From Chloracidobacterium sp. (GTDB lineage: Bacteria > Acidobacteriota > Blastocatellia > Pyrinomonadales > Pyrinomonadaceae): a stretch of DNA of 64,000 bases. The translations under genes and the position numbers were made by a program. Location of the stretch: positions 806,001 to 870,000 of the forward strand of contig JADJWM010000018.1 of the NCBI GenBank assembly GCA_016716365.1, given 5' to 3'. Under the pieces are notes generated by a model. That model did not search any database. It was not told the origin of the DNA and saw nothing but the letters and a program-made list of their open reading frames with translations. Below, in pieces: positions 52,895-62,005 of this stretch (position 1 is its first letter; each line of letters starts with the position of its first letter).

Positions 52895-54583
52895 ATGAAG
52901 ATCCTGGCCATCATGTTGATCGCGGCATTGAACAACGCAGCTTTTGCGGCGATCCCGTCATTGCCCGACCCTGCAGACGCCGTCTTCACCGGCGGAAATA
53001 TTTATACCGTTAGCGAAAAACAGCCGCGGGCCGAGGCAATTGCCGTAAAAGGCGGGAAGATCGTTTTCGTTGGCACCACGGCCGGAGCAAAGGCCCACAT
53101 CGGCAGTGGGACTCGGGTTATCGAACTCAATGGCGCGACGGTCGTTCCCGGCCTGACGGATTCGCACTATCATTTGATGGGAGTCGGGTTGAGGGAGGTG
53201 AATCTCAATCTTGAGGGTACTACGACACTCGAAAGCTTTCTTGCTAAGGTAAAAGAGCGAGTGGACAAGACCGCCCCGGGCAAATGGGTAACAGGCCGCG
53301 GCTGGATCGAGACATTCTGGAAACCGCAGGCGTTCCCGACGCGGCAAGACCTCGACCGAATTTCGCCGAACAATCCGGTCCTGCTGACCCGGGCTGACGG
53401 CCATGCCTCGGTCGCCAACACGGCCGCTCTCAAGGTCGCCGGCATCGAAAAGACTACGGCCGATCCGTTTGGCGGCGAGATCCTGCGAGACAAGGCCACT
53501 GGTGAGGCCACGGGTATGCTCATCGATGCGGCCCAAGGGATCGTCCGGCGGCATGTTCCTGGCATGACCGAGGCCGAACGGGCCGACGCCCTTCGGCTGG
53601 GGATCCAGCGTACGCTTTCGCTGGGCTGGACACAGGTTCATACAGCTGGCGGCAGCTTTGCGGACGCCGAACTCTACAAGAAAGCCCTTGCGAACGAGAG
53701 GGCCAAACTTCGGATCTATCATGTGCCGCATGGACCGGGAGAATCGGCAAACCGGCTGATCAGGGAAGGAGCGGCCGTCGGCAGCCACGACGGCAAGTTC
53801 ACTATGCGTGGTATCAAGGTCGTTCTCGACGGCGCACTTGGATCACGGGGTGCAGCGCTGCTCGAGAAATACTCCGACGAGGATACGACGGGGCTGCTGA
53901 CGGCCAAGCCCGAAGAAGTTCGGCCGATGCTGATCGGGGCCTTGCGAAATGGCCTCCAGGTGCAAACCCACGCGATCGGCGACCGTGCTAACCGCATCAT
54001 CCTTGACCTTTACGAAGAAGCCTTCAAGGCCGTGCCGCCCGAACAACGAAAGATCAAAGATCCGCGTTGGCGGGTCGAACATGCACAGATCGTGACCGAC
54101 GAGGACATTGCGAGGTTTAAGAAGCTTAACGTGATCGCATCGATGCAGCCCTCCCACGCGATCGGCGATCTGTTTTTCGCCCCGAGCCGGCTGGGCCAGA
54201 AGCGGCTTGCGGGCGCGTATGCGTGGCAAAAATTCCTTCGTTCCGGGACGATAATTGCCGGAGGATCGGATGCGCCGGTCGAACGAGGAGAGCCGATGAT
54301 CGAATTTTATGCTGCAGTCGCCCGAAAGAGCCTTACCGGGGAATCCGGCCCGGGCTGGCATCCGGAACAAGCGGTATCGCGTCAGGAAGCGTTGAAAATG
54401 TTCACTATCTGGCCCGCGTACGCGGCTTTTGAGGAAGATCTTAGAGGTTCGATCGAAGTGGGCAAGTATGCCGATCTTACCGTCCTGTCCGCTGACATAA
54501 TGACGATCCGCGAAAGTGACATCCTGAAAACGAAATGCGTAATGACGGTCGTGGGAGGCGAGATCGCGTACGACGGAAGATAG
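52895..54583 (+). CDS. Exported amidohydrolase of the YtcJ/amidohydrolase-3 type
   Basis: 562 residues from the ATG at 52895 (MKILAIMLIAALNNAAFA) with GGAG 9 nt upstream; signal peptide ends at AFA. Metal-dependent hydrolase fold: DAVFTGGNIYTVSEKQPRAEAIAVKGGKI, GLTDSHYHLMGVGLREVNL, HAIGDRANRIIL, WRVEHAQIVTDEDIARF, and GSDAPVERGEPM. Ends GKYADLTVLSADIMTIRESDI. Substrate unknown; members of the group hydrolyse varied amides and formamides. It is monocistronic and convergent with the mutase gene (7 nt apart). Confidence 0.92.
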   Translation: MKILAIMLIAALNNAAFAAIPSLPDPADAVFTGGNIYTVSEKQPRAEAIAVKGGKIVFVGTTAGAKAHIGSGTRVIELNGATVVPGLTDSHYHLMGVGLREVNLNLEGTTTLESFLAKVKERVDKTAPGKWVTGRGWIETFWKPQAFPTRQDLDRISPNNPVLLTRADGHASVANTAALKVAGIEKTTADPFGGEILRDKATGEATGMLIDAAQGIVRRHVPGMTEAERADALRLGIQRTLSLGWTQVHTAGGSFADAELYKKALANERAKLRIYHVPHGPGESANRLIREGAAVGSHDGKFTMRGIKVVLDGALGSRGAALLEKYSDEDTTGLLTAKPEEVRPMLIGALRNGLQVQTHAIGDRANRIILDLYEEAFKAVPPEQRKIKDPRWRVEHAQIVTDEDIARFKKLNVIASMQPSHAIGDLFFAPSRLGQKRLAGAYAWQKFLRSGTIIAGGSDAPVERGEPMIEFYAAVARKSLTGESGPGWHPEQAVSRQEALKMFTIWPAYAAFEEDLRGSIEVGKYADLTVLSADIMTIRESDILKTKCVMTVVGGEIAYDGR

Positions 54584-54589
54584 TTCGGA

Positions 54590-56188
54590 TCAAACCGTGA
54601 CGGCTTCCTGATACTCACCCCAAACCTTTCTCAGTGAATGGCTTATTTCGCCAACGGTCACATAGGCTTCGACACAATTCAGGATATGCGGGAGCAAATT
54701 TTGGGTCCCGGCAGCGGCTTCGGTTAACCCAGAAATTGCTTTCTCGGCCACGGCCGCATCCCGTTTTTCTCGCACCGCTCTCACCCGTTCGATCTGGTCG
54801 CGCTCTATCTGCTCATCGACCCTCAAAATAGGGATCGGCTCGGTCTCTTCGGATCTAAACCGATTGACGCCGACAACGATCGCATCCTCGGTCTCGACGG
54901 CCCGCTGATAGGCGTAGGCGGCGTCCTGGATCTCGCGCTGGACGTATCCCGTTTCGATCGCCCTTAGCATTCCGCCCATGTCGTCGATCTTAGCGATATA
55001 TTCGGCTGCCCTCCGTTCAAGTTGAGTCGTCAGCTCTTCGATCGCAAAGCTCCCAGCGAGCGGATCGACCGTGTCGGCGACGCCGGATTCGTGGGCGATG
55101 ACCTGCTGTGTCCGCAGGGCGATGCGGGCCGCGTTCTCGGTCGGCAGAGAAAGCGCCTCGTCCATCGAATTCGTATGAAGGCTCTGGGTGCCGCCAAGCA
55201 CTGCCGCCATTGCCTGTATGGTCGTGCGGACCACGTTGACTTCCGGCTGCTGGGCCGTGAGGGTTGAACCGGCCGTTTGCGTGTGGAACCGAAGCATATG
55301 CGACCTCGGGTCCTCTGCTTTGAAACGATCTTTCATTATTCGTGCCCACAGCCGGCGGGCCGCCCGGAACTTGGCGACCTCTTCCAGCAAGTTATTGTGC
55401 GAGTTGAAGAAGAATGAAAGCCGCGGGGCGAAATCGTCAACATCCAGCCCGGAGTCGATGGCCGCCTGAACATAACAGATCGCGTCGGCGAGAGTGAAAG
55501 CGAGTTCCTGGGCGGCTGTGGAGCCCGCCTCGCGAATGTGGTAGCCCGAGATAGAGATAGTGTTCCAATTCGGCACCTCGGAGGCACAGAATGCAAATGT
55601 ATCGGTGATCAGGCGGAGGCTCGGTTTCGGCGGATAGATGTAGGTCCCGCGGGCGATATATTCTTTCAGGATATCGTTTTGGATCGTTCCGCTAACCTTT
55701 GCAAACGGTACCCCCTGCTTACGGGCGAGGGCAAGATAAAGGCAGAGCAGCGTCGACGCGGTCGCGTTGATCGTCATCGAGGTCGAGACTTGATCGAGCG
55801 GTATCCCGTCGAGGAGCACCATCATATCTTCGACGCTGTCGATAGCAACGCCGACCTTGCCTACCTCGCCGCCGGAAAGCGGATCGTCGGAGTCGAGTCC
55901 GATCTGTGTCGGCAGGTCGAAAGCAACGCTCAAACCGGTGGTTCCCTGCGAAAGGAGATATTTATACCGTTCGTTCGACTCTTTGGCGGTGGCAAATCCG
56001 GCATATTGCCGCATCGTCCAAAATCGCCCGCGATACATACTTCGCCGTACGCCTCGAGTGTAGGGAAAATCGCCCGGCGAACCAAGGTCGCGTTCGTAAT
56101 CTAGTTGTTCTGTGTTATTTGGCCCGAATTCGTTCGGCAGTTCGATACCCGAAGATGTCTCAAATTTCACGCGTCGCTCTTCCGCCAT
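54590..56188 (-). CDS. Methylmalonyl-CoA mutase, catalytic (large) subunit only
   Basis: 532 residues; coenzyme B12-dependent isomerisation of methylmalonyl-CoA and succinyl-CoA. TIM-barrel part: FPYTRGVRRSMYRGRFWTMRQYAGFATAKESNERYKYLLSQG, GLSVAFDLPTQIGLDSDDP, TMTINATASTLL, GTIQNDILKEYIARGTYIYPP, SGYHIREAGSTAAQELAFTLAD and FNSHNNLLEEVAKFRAARRLW. The Tyr of RQYAGF and the Arg of IARGTY are those expected of methylmalonyl-CoA rather than isobutyryl-CoA mutases (which have Phe and Gln); this is from memory. The cobalamin-binding domain (DxHxxG) is absent, so a separate small subunit is needed and is not in the window. Confidence 0.92.
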   Translation of the reverse strand: MAEERRVKFETSSGIELPNEFGPNNTEQLDYERDLGSPGDFPYTRGVRRSMYRGRFWTMRQYAGFATAKESNERYKYLLSQGTTGLSVAFDLPTQIGLDSDDPLSGGEVGKVGVAIDSVEDMMVLLDGIPLDQVSTSMTINATASTLLCLYLALARKQGVPFAKVSGTIQNDILKEYIARGTYIYPPKPSLRLITDTFAFCASEVPNWNTISISGYHIREAGSTAAQELAFTLADAICYVQAAIDSGLDVDDFAPRLSFFFNSHNNLLEEVAKFRAARRLWARIMKDRFKAEDPRSHMLRFHTQTAGSTLTAQQPEVNVVRTTIQAMAAVLGGTQSLHTNSMDEALSLPTENAARIALRTQQVIAHESGVADTVDPLAGSFAIEELTTQLERRAAEYIAKIDDMGGMLRAIETGYVQREIQDAAYAYQRAVETEDAIVVGVNRFRSEETEPIPILRVDEQIERDQIERVRAVREKRDAAVAEKAISGLTEAAAGTQNLLPHILNCVEAYVTVGEISHSLRKVWGEYQEAVTV

Positions 56189-56263
56189 ACTTCGGCTAGA
56201 TTAGCATACAAGCCGGACGATTTTGACTTGCGGCGTGCCGTTCGCTTAGCATTTTCAGGAACG

Positions 56264-56515
56264 ATGATTTCCAACGAAGAAGCAAGAGAACTGGTCCGGG
56301 CATTCAGCCGGGCAGCAAATCAGGCGGTCGAGGAAAGCCCCGAGGCGCAGCGTGTGCTCGAGGCGCTACGGGCGGCCGGCGTCGACGCCGTGCTTCGCGT
56401 GAGGATCGCGAGAACGACCGATTCACCCTCCTCCGATGAGGCCGACGGCGAAATAGCCGGGTTCACGGATGCGGACCTGAAGGAACTCGGGCGGATGTCC
56501 ATCCGGGTCAAATGA
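56264..56515 (+). CDS. Small protein of unknown function
   Basis: 83 residues from the ATG at 56264 (MISNEEARELVRAFSRAANQ), with AGGA 4 nt upstream. Predicted helical N-terminus then VDAVLRVRIARTTDSPSSDEADGEIAGFTDADLKELGRMSIRVK. It has no signal peptide and no recognised family. It is 26 nt upstream of another unknown gene in the same direction, so the pair may be co-transcribed. Codon use looks coding. Confidence 0.6.
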   Translation: MISNEEARELVRAFSRAANQAVEESPEAQRVLEALRAAGVDAVLRVRIARTTDSPSSDEADGEIAGFTDADLKELGRMSIRVK

Positions 56516-56540
56516 ACGGTCTTTTTCATTCTTTCCGCAC

Positions 56541-57215
56541 TTGAATTATTTTAACTATTACACGGAGATAGAAGACACATTCGTTCGGCGAAGGGGAAAA
56601 AACCTCCTGCTCTCGCCGATCGATTGGGCTTTGATCGAAGGATGGCAGCAGCGGGGCATTCCGCTGCACGTCGCCATCAGAGCGATCGAGAATGTATTCG
56701 ACGGGCATGAGAAGCGGCCGAATACGCGAACGATCAAAGGCCTTCTTTACTGCCGCGAAGAGATCGAGGCCCAGTATGAAGAATGGCTTCGTGCACAGGC
56801 CGGAAGGCAGGACGATCAGGTTTCGAACGGAGAAACCGACGCCCTTTCGGGCGAGAAACTCGACCGGCATCTTTCGGCCCTCGTGGACGGATTGAAGGGG
56901 TTCGATCTTAGCCCGCTGGCTAACGATATCGAGCGGGCGATCGAACGGCTCGAGGAACTGCGCTCGAATCCGGGCGATGATGCTGAACACGTCGACCGTT
57001 CCCTCATAGACATCGAGGGGATCCTAAGCCGTGCCTTGATCGCCAACTCCGACAAGGACCTGCGTTCGCGTCTTGAGAACGAGGTCAAGGACCAGCTGAA
57101 GCCATATCGCTCGTCGATGGACAAGGATTCATATCAGAATACCTTCGAACTGATGCTGCTCAAGCGGTTGCGGGAAGAGTATGGCATTCCCCGACTGAGC
57201 CTCTTCTATTTATAA
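56541..57215 (+). CDS. Unknown cytosolic protein, TTG start
   Basis: 224 residues. TTG at 56541 begins MNYFNYYTEIEDTFVRRRGKNLLLSPIDWALIEGWQQRGIPLHVAIRAIENVFDGHEK, which reads like a winged-helix-type or DnaD-like segment; no upstream start exists in frame. The middle is charged helix (LANDIERAIERLEELRSN, LIDIEGILSRALIANSDKDLRSRLENEVKDQLKPY) and the end is LLKRLREEYGIPRLSLFYL. I know of similar hypothetical proteins in Acidobacteriota without a function. It lies 8 nt before the RNA methyltransferase, likely one operon. Confidence 0.65.
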   Translation: MNYFNYYTEIEDTFVRRRGKNLLLSPIDWALIEGWQQRGIPLHVAIRAIENVFDGHEKRPNTRTIKGLLYCREEIEAQYEEWLRAQAGRQDDQVSNGETDALSGEKLDRHLSALVDGLKGFDLSPLANDIERAIERLEELRSNPGDDAEHVDRSLIDIEGILSRALIANSDKDLRSRLENEVKDQLKPYRSSMDKDSYQNTFELMLLKRLREEYGIPRLSLFYL

Positions 57216-57222
57216 AAGGCGT

Positions 57223-58431
57223 TTGCGGCCACGAATTTCATTGGATCCCGAATATAAAGAGAACGATCTGATAGAGGTCACGGTACAGAAGATCGTGCCG
57301 CGCGGCCTTGGTATGGCTTTTCTGCCCGGCCTGACAGTCTTTGTGCCCTTAGCGGCGGAAGGTGACCGGCTTGCGGTCCGGCTGAAAGTCGTTAAAGGCA
57401 AAACAGCAACGGCCGAGATCGAGCGGATCATCGAGGCGTCCGTCGATCGTGTGACACCTCCTTGCCGTCATTTTGGGATCTGCGGGGGATGCGACCTGCA
57501 GCACCTTCGTTATGAAACTCAACTCAAGGTGAAGGTCGAGATCATCAAAGACTGCCTGACCCGGATCGGGAAGCTCGGCGTGTTTCCCGAGATCGAGGTT
57601 AAGGCTAGCCCGAAGCCTTTCGGATACCGGTCGAGGGCCCAGTGGCAGATCGACGGCTCTCGGCGGACGGCCGGCTATAACCGTCGGGGCTCGCATGAGG
57701 TCGTCGATATCGATGAATGCCTGGTGCTTGTGCCCGAGCTCCAGCACCAGCTCGGATCCCTGAGGGCCGAAGCTGCGCTTGGTCGGTTCCCGGCTCAGCT
57801 CTCGAGGATCGATGCCTCGTCGGGTGACGGCGAAGCTGTCTCGCTCGATTCATCCGACCTTGGCCTCGGCGCCCACGAGATCGCGGTTTCCGCGTCAGGC
57901 GATCTTCTGCACTTTACATCGCGTGTGTTCTTTCAGGGTAACCCATTTCTTTTGAGGCAATTGGTCGAGACGGCGGTCGGCGATGCGACGGGCACAACGG
58001 CTCTGGACCTGTACTGCGGAGTCGGTCTTTTCACGCTGCCGTTGGCACGCCGTTTCGAGTCGGTGGTCGGTGTGGAAGAAAGTGAGGAGGCTATCGGCTT
58101 TGCCCGGCGGAACTCCGACGCTGCCGGTCTCGGGAACATTAATTTTCGTGCTCGACGGGTTCGGAATTATCTCGGATCCTACGATGGACCGAGGCCGGAT
58201 CTCGTGCTTCTCGACCCCCCGCGTTCCGGGACCGAAAAAGGCACGGTCCCTTCCCTTATCGGGTTGGAGCCATCAAGGATCTCGTATGTTTCCTGCGATC
58301 CGGCCATGCTTGCAAGAGACGTTCGAACATTCACGGAGAGCGGATATGCGATCGATTCGATAACGGCCATCGACCTTTTCCCGCAAACACATCACGTCGA
58401 GACCGTTGTGCATTTGCACAGGGATCGCTGA
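57223..58431 (+). CDS. rlmD: 23S rRNA uracil-5 methyltransferase (RlmD/TrmA/RumA family)
   Basis: 402 residues. Methylates C5 of a uridine, probably in 23S rRNA. Order: a TRAM-like N-terminus (ENDLIEVTVQKIVPRGLGMAF), Fe-S cysteines in PPCRHFGICGGCDLQH (C-x5-C-x2-C), the SAM-binding DLYCGVGLFTLPLARRF and DPPRSGTE, and the catalytic cysteine in YVSCDPAMLARDV. A fourth Fe-S ligand is expected downstream. Starts with TTG at 57223 or 57241; no ATG precedes the conserved core. The exact target uridine cannot be told. Confidence 0.9.
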   Translation: MRPRISLDPEYKENDLIEVTVQKIVPRGLGMAFLPGLTVFVPLAAEGDRLAVRLKVVKGKTATAEIERIIEASVDRVTPPCRHFGICGGCDLQHLRYETQLKVKVEIIKDCLTRIGKLGVFPEIEVKASPKPFGYRSRAQWQIDGSRRTAGYNRRGSHEVVDIDECLVLVPELQHQLGSLRAEAALGRFPAQLSRIDASSGDGEAVSLDSSDLGLGAHEIAVSASGDLLHFTSRVFFQGNPFLLRQLVETAVGDATGTTALDLYCGVGLFTLPLARRFESVVGVEESEEAIGFARRNSDAAGLGNINFRARRVRNYLGSYDGPRPDLVLLDPPRSGTEKGTVPSLIGLEPSRISYVSCDPAMLARDVRTFTESGYAIDSITAIDLFPQTHHVETVVHLHRDR

Positions 58432-58442
58432 AGTTATTTGCG

Positions 58443-58769
58443 TTATTTGAGACGGACCGCAGTGCCGTAGGCGAGGATCTCGGAGGCGTTGCTCATGATC
58501 GAGCTTGTCGTGAAACGAAGGTTAACGATCGCGTCCGCATCCATTTCAATGGCCGCCGTCACCATTCTGCTTATCGCGATCTGCCTTGCTTCAGTCAGCA
58601 TTTGCGTGTAACCGACGATCTCGCCTCCCACCATCGACTTGAAAACAGCCATGATGTCCTTGCCCATGTGTTTCGTCTGGACCACATTGCCCGTAACGAT
58701 GCCGAGGATCTCGTCGATCTCCCGTCCCGGGACGGTCTGGGTGTTCGTGTAGATCATTCGCTTTTTCAT
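58443..58769 (-). CDS. YbjQ/UPF0145 family protein
   Basis: 108 residues: MIYTNTQTVPGREIDEILGIVTGNVVQTKHMGKDIMAVFKSMVGGEIVGYTQMLTEARQIAISRMVTAA and ALGADAIVNLRF-like sequence (AIEMDADAIVNLRFTTSSI). This is the UPF0145/YbjQ fold, a pentameric heavy-metal-binding-like domain of unknown role. The upstream frame extends only slightly. It is convergent with the RNA methyltransferase (11 nt apart). Confidence 0.92.
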   Translation of the reverse strand: MKKRMIYTNTQTVPGREIDEILGIVTGNVVQTKHMGKDIMAVFKSMVGGEIVGYTQMLTEARQIAISRMVTAAIEMDADAIVNLRFTTSSIMSNASEILAYGTAVRLK

Positions 58770-58966
58770 ATGGCTTCTTGCGCAGCGTGCGCGGATGCAA
58801 AACTTCCGGGCATTCCCGGGTCCTCTAATTCCATACTGCGGCTCTTCCGCGAATTGTAGCAGGGACAGCCCGATCGCCGAAAATGCGAACTTCGAGCCTA
58901 AGCGGTCGTTAAACTTGTTGTGCCAACAGTTTGAATAAGAAGCGGCATCTAAACTAAACTTTTTTT

Positions 58967-59956
58967 ATGGCCAAACGAAAGGGTGATGAGGACGGCGCAT
59001 CGGCATCAATGACGAAAAGCACATTTGTGCGATGCCGTTATTGCGGGCAAAAAAATTCGGTAAAACCTGACTATAAGGACCGTTCGGCAAACTGCGGCAA
59101 GTGCAAACTTCCGCTCTCCAACGAACCGCATAAGAAATTCGCTGACCTTGGAAAGCATGAGTATGTGCATCCGCTGGACAGCAAAGCACTCGCGGCATTA
59201 AAGGCGATCCCTGGGATCGACAGCGCGCTCAAGAAGTTGCTCGAGGTGACCGGCGAGTCGGCGATCCGCGTAATGTTTCTGGCAAGCGCCGTCAAGGTCA
59301 CACCCAAGCAGTGCCCGGACATACATGCAAAACTGCAGATCGCCTGCACAACGCTCGGGGTGGATATGCCGGACATGTTCATCCAGCAGAACCCGCTCGT
59401 GAACGCATTTACAGGCGGTGTCGAGCGGCCGGTCATCGTGCTCCACTCAGCCTTGCTCGAACGGCTTACTGAGGAGGAGACGCTCGCCGTGATCGCCCAT
59501 GAGGTGGGCCATATTCATGCCGAGCATGTCCTTTATCTAACCGCGGCTAGGCTAATGGAAGCGCTGGCAAATGCTTCGGCGGCGAAACTGATCCCAGGGT
59601 CGGAGATCATCAAGTTTATCATTTCCGCCGGCATCAACAGCGCCTTGCTCGCTTGGGCGCGTCGTGCCGAGCTGTCCTGTGACCGGGCGGCACTCTTGGT
59701 TACCCAGGACCCGCACGTGATCGGCAGGACGATGATGAAACTTGCGGGCGGGACGTTTGCATCGAAGATCGATTACGAACAATTCCTCGAGCAAGGCCGC
59801 GAATTCCAAAAGAACTACGAAGAGAAGGCCCTTGACAAGTTCTGGGCCAACATCATCAATGCTGGCCTGTCGCATCCATTTCCAATTTGGCGGGTATCAG
59901 AGATCCTCGAATGGGTCGAAAGCGGGCAGTATGCGAACTTAATGAAGAAGATATAA
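58967..59956 (+). CDS. M48 family metalloprotease with N-terminal zinc ribbon
   Basis: 329 residues, apparently soluble (only weak hydrophobic helices). Residues 20-50 are a zinc ribbon (FVRCRYCGQKN...NCGKCKLPL). Peptidase domain: MFIQQNPLVNAFTGGVERPVIVLHSALLE, catalytic HEVGH (His178-Glu179-His182), and the downstream metal Glu235 in ARRAELSCDRAALL. Unlike HtpX it has no pair of N-terminal membrane helices. It is a paralogue of the degenerate protein at 18433 and serves as its internal reference. The CutA gene follows within 6 nt. Confidence 0.92.
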   Translation: MAKRKGDEDGASASMTKSTFVRCRYCGQKNSVKPDYKDRSANCGKCKLPLSNEPHKKFADLGKHEYVHPLDSKALAALKAIPGIDSALKKLLEVTGESAIRVMFLASAVKVTPKQCPDIHAKLQIACTTLGVDMPDMFIQQNPLVNAFTGGVERPVIVLHSALLERLTEEETLAVIAHEVGHIHAEHVLYLTAARLMEALANASAAKLIPGSEIIKFIISAGINSALLAWARRAELSCDRAALLVTQDPHVIGRTMMKLAGGTFASKIDYEQFLEQGREFQKNYEEKALDKFWANIINAGLSHPFPIWRVSEILEWVESGQYANLMKKI

Positions 59957-59961
59957 GTAAA

Positions 59962-60273
59962 GTGATCATTGTGTTTACAACGACGCCCGATCGGGCACTT
60001 GCAAACGAGTTGGCCGACCGGCTTGTCCGCGAGAGGCTGGCCGCCTGCGTGCAGATCCTGCCGCAAATGACGTCGGTTTATTTCTGGGAAGGCGAGGTTC
60101 GGCGTGACGAAGAACACTTGCTCCTTATTAAAACCACCGCAGATAGATACGCCGAACTCGAAAAATACATCCGCGCGAACCACACGTATGATACTCCTGA
60201 GATCGCTGCTGTGAACGTCGATCAAGTGGATCCGAAATACCGGGAGTGGCTTGAGGGCTGGATCAACCGATAG
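59962..60273 (+). CDS. cutA: CutA-type divalent cation tolerance protein
   Basis: 103 residues from a GTG at 59962 (VIIVFTTTPDRALANELADRLV); the frame is open further back into the M48 gene, but family sequence begins here. Typical segments: RLAACVQILPQMTSVYFWEGEV, EEHLLLIKTTADRYAELEKYIRANHTYDTPEIAAVNVD, KYREWLEGWI. Trimeric ferredoxin-like fold; role in metal tolerance is poorly defined. Co-transcribed with the M48 protease by spacing. Confidence 0.93.
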   Translation: MIIVFTTTPDRALANELADRLVRERLAACVQILPQMTSVYFWEGEVRRDEEHLLLIKTTADRYAELEKYIRANHTYDTPEIAAVNVDQVDPKYREWLEGWINR

Positions 60274-60318
60274 CCGTGGGGACAGTTAAAAGGATCCGAC
60301 ATACTGATGCGGAGGTCT

Positions 60319-61125
60319 CTATTCAGACCCGTTCTTTTCGCCCGCACCGGACGTGCGAATGATGAACTCGACCGCATCTTTCGGCGAGTCCGTAAGATGG
60401 ATCAAGCCGAGGTCCTCGCTGCTGATATTACCTTCGTTCAGCATCATCGATGTGATCCACTGCAGCATCCCCTGCCAGTACTGCGAGCCGAAGAGGACAA
60501 CCGGGAAGTTGCGTATCTTGCGTGTCTGGATCAGCGTCAGTGCTTCAAAAAGCTCATCCATCGTCCCGAAACCGCCGGGAAAGATCACGTAGGCGTTGCT
60601 GTATTTGATGAACATCGTCTTTCGGACGAAGAAATACTTGAAAGACAATGATTTATTCTGATACGGGTTGGGGAGCTGCTCGAACGGCAGCTCGATGTTG
60701 CAACCGACGGATATTTTTCCGGCTTCGAACGCACCTCGATTCGCGGCCTCCATGATGCCGGGGCCTCCGCCGGTGATGATCTCGAAACCGTTCTCGGCAA
60801 GGAGACGGGCCGTCTCGCGGGCTGCTTCGTACATCGGGTCATCCTCGTCCGTCCGAGCGGAACCGAAGATCGAGATCCCACGGGTGATCGTCGCGAGTGA
60901 ATCAAAACCGCCAACAAACTCACCCATTATCCTAAACACACGCCAGGAATCCGATGTTTTATATTCGTCCTCCGGCTCGGGTGAGCGCAGCAATACTTCA
61001 TCATCTGTGAGCTGCCAGTATTCAGGCACTTTCTCCACTTGTTTAGCCTGGGCAACCGTCTGCGGCTCAGAAGGTTTCGTGACGTCTTTCTGCTTCCTGG
61101 GTTTATTTGCTTGAGTTTCAGCCAT
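60319..61125 (-). CDS. LOG-family nucleotide phosphoribohydrolase
   Basis: 268 residues. Releases a free base from a nucleoside 5'-monophosphate (LOG/TIGR00730). Motifs: SIFGSARTDEDDPMYEAARETARLLAENGFEIITGGGPGIMEAANRGA and PGGFGTMDELFEALTLIQT. About 60 extra N-terminal residues (lysine/glutamine-rich, then VEKVPEYWQLTDDEVLLRSPEPEDEY) precede the Rossmann core; this longer form is seen in several bacteria. Single gene on the minus strand. Confidence 0.92.
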   Translation of the reverse strand: MAETQANKPRKQKDVTKPSEPQTVAQAKQVEKVPEYWQLTDDEVLLRSPEPEDEYKTSDSWRVFRIMGEFVGGFDSLATITRGISIFGSARTDEDDPMYEAARETARLLAENGFEIITGGGPGIMEAANRGAFEAGKISVGCNIELPFEQLPNPYQNKSLSFKYFFVRKTMFIKYSNAYVIFPGGFGTMDELFEALTLIQTRKIRNFPVVLFGSQYWQGMLQWITSMMLNEGNISSEDLGLIHLTDSPKDAVEFIIRTSGAGEKNGSE

Positions 61126-61203
61126 TTGTTAGATCTGTGAATCGTGATCTGCGGTCATTACTGGTAACAGTATCGCAAATCGAAAATCGGCGATCGAAAT
61201 TGT

Positions 61204-61965
61204 CTAGATTCCCATTATGTTGTACCCGCAATCGACATAGATCGTTTCGCCCGTGATCCCGCTTGCGAGATCGCTGACGAGGAAGAGCGCGGTGTTTCCA
61301 ACCTCGGCGGCGGAAACGTTTCTCTTGAGCGGCGACTTTTCCGCAACATAACCGAGGAGTGAGCCCATATTCTTGACGCCGCGTGCCGACAGCGTATTGA
61401 TCGGGCCGGCACTGATCGCGTTGACACGGATGTTCTGTTTGCCGAGGTCGGCCGCAAGATAGCGAACCGACGATTCGAGGGCTGCCTTTGCGACGCCCAT
61501 CACGTTGTAATTGTTGACGACTTTCTCGGCCCCGTAATAGCTCATCGTGACAATGCTGCCGCCCTCGGTCATCAGCGGTGAAGCAGCCAGGGCCACCTGG
61601 GTCAATGAGAACGCACTTACCTCCAAAGCGGTCCGAAAAGCGTCACGCGTCGTCGTAACAAATTCACCTTCGAGCGCTTCGCGAGGGGCGAACGCGATCG
61701 AATGAATAAGAAAATCGAGCCGGCCGTACTTTTCTGCGACCGCTGCAAAGGCCGAATCGACCGATGCCTGTTCGGTCACGTCACACGGAAGGACGAGTGA
61801 GTCTTTCAGGCCGCCGGCGAGCTTCTCGACATTCTCACGAAGCCTCTCACCCTGGTAAGTGAATGCGAGCCGTGCACCGCGGTCTGCGCAGGCTTCTGCG
61901 CACGCCCATGCGATCGAGCGCTTGTTGGCGACGCCAAAGATCATTCCAACCTTATTTTCAAGCAT
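61204..61965 (-). CDS. fabI: Enoyl-ACP reductase (NADH)
   Basis: 253 residues. Final reduction step of each fatty-acid elongation cycle. Short-chain dehydrogenase fold with the FabI-specific start GMIFGVANKRSIAW, the DVTEQASVD segment, SIAFAPREALEG, and the catalytic Tyr153 and Lys160 in the Y-x6-K pair NYNVMGVAKAALES, with Tyr143 in the position of E. coli Tyr146. Ends GETIYVDCGYNIMGI. Target of triclosan-type inhibitors in other species. It has its own promoter region in a 78-nt gap after the LOG gene start. Confidence 0.95.
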   Translation of the reverse strand: MLENKVGMIFGVANKRSIAWACAEACADRGARLAFTYQGERLRENVEKLAGGLKDSLVLPCDVTEQASVDSAFAAVAEKYGRLDFLIHSIAFAPREALEGEFVTTTRDAFRTALEVSAFSLTQVALAASPLMTEGGSIVTMSYYGAEKVVNNYNVMGVAKAALESSVRYLAADLGKQNIRVNAISAGPINTLSARGVKNMGSLLGYVAEKSPLKRNVSAAEVGNTALFLVSDLASGITGETIYVDCGYNIMGI

Positions 61966-62005
61966 ATCGTTATCGAAGCGGTCCGGCGGACGCCGCCGCC
62001 GCTAC

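Noticed and set aside
52958..53788. A 276-residue open frame on the minus strand
   Set aside because: Shadow of the amidohydrolase gene, which has clear family motifs on the plus strand.
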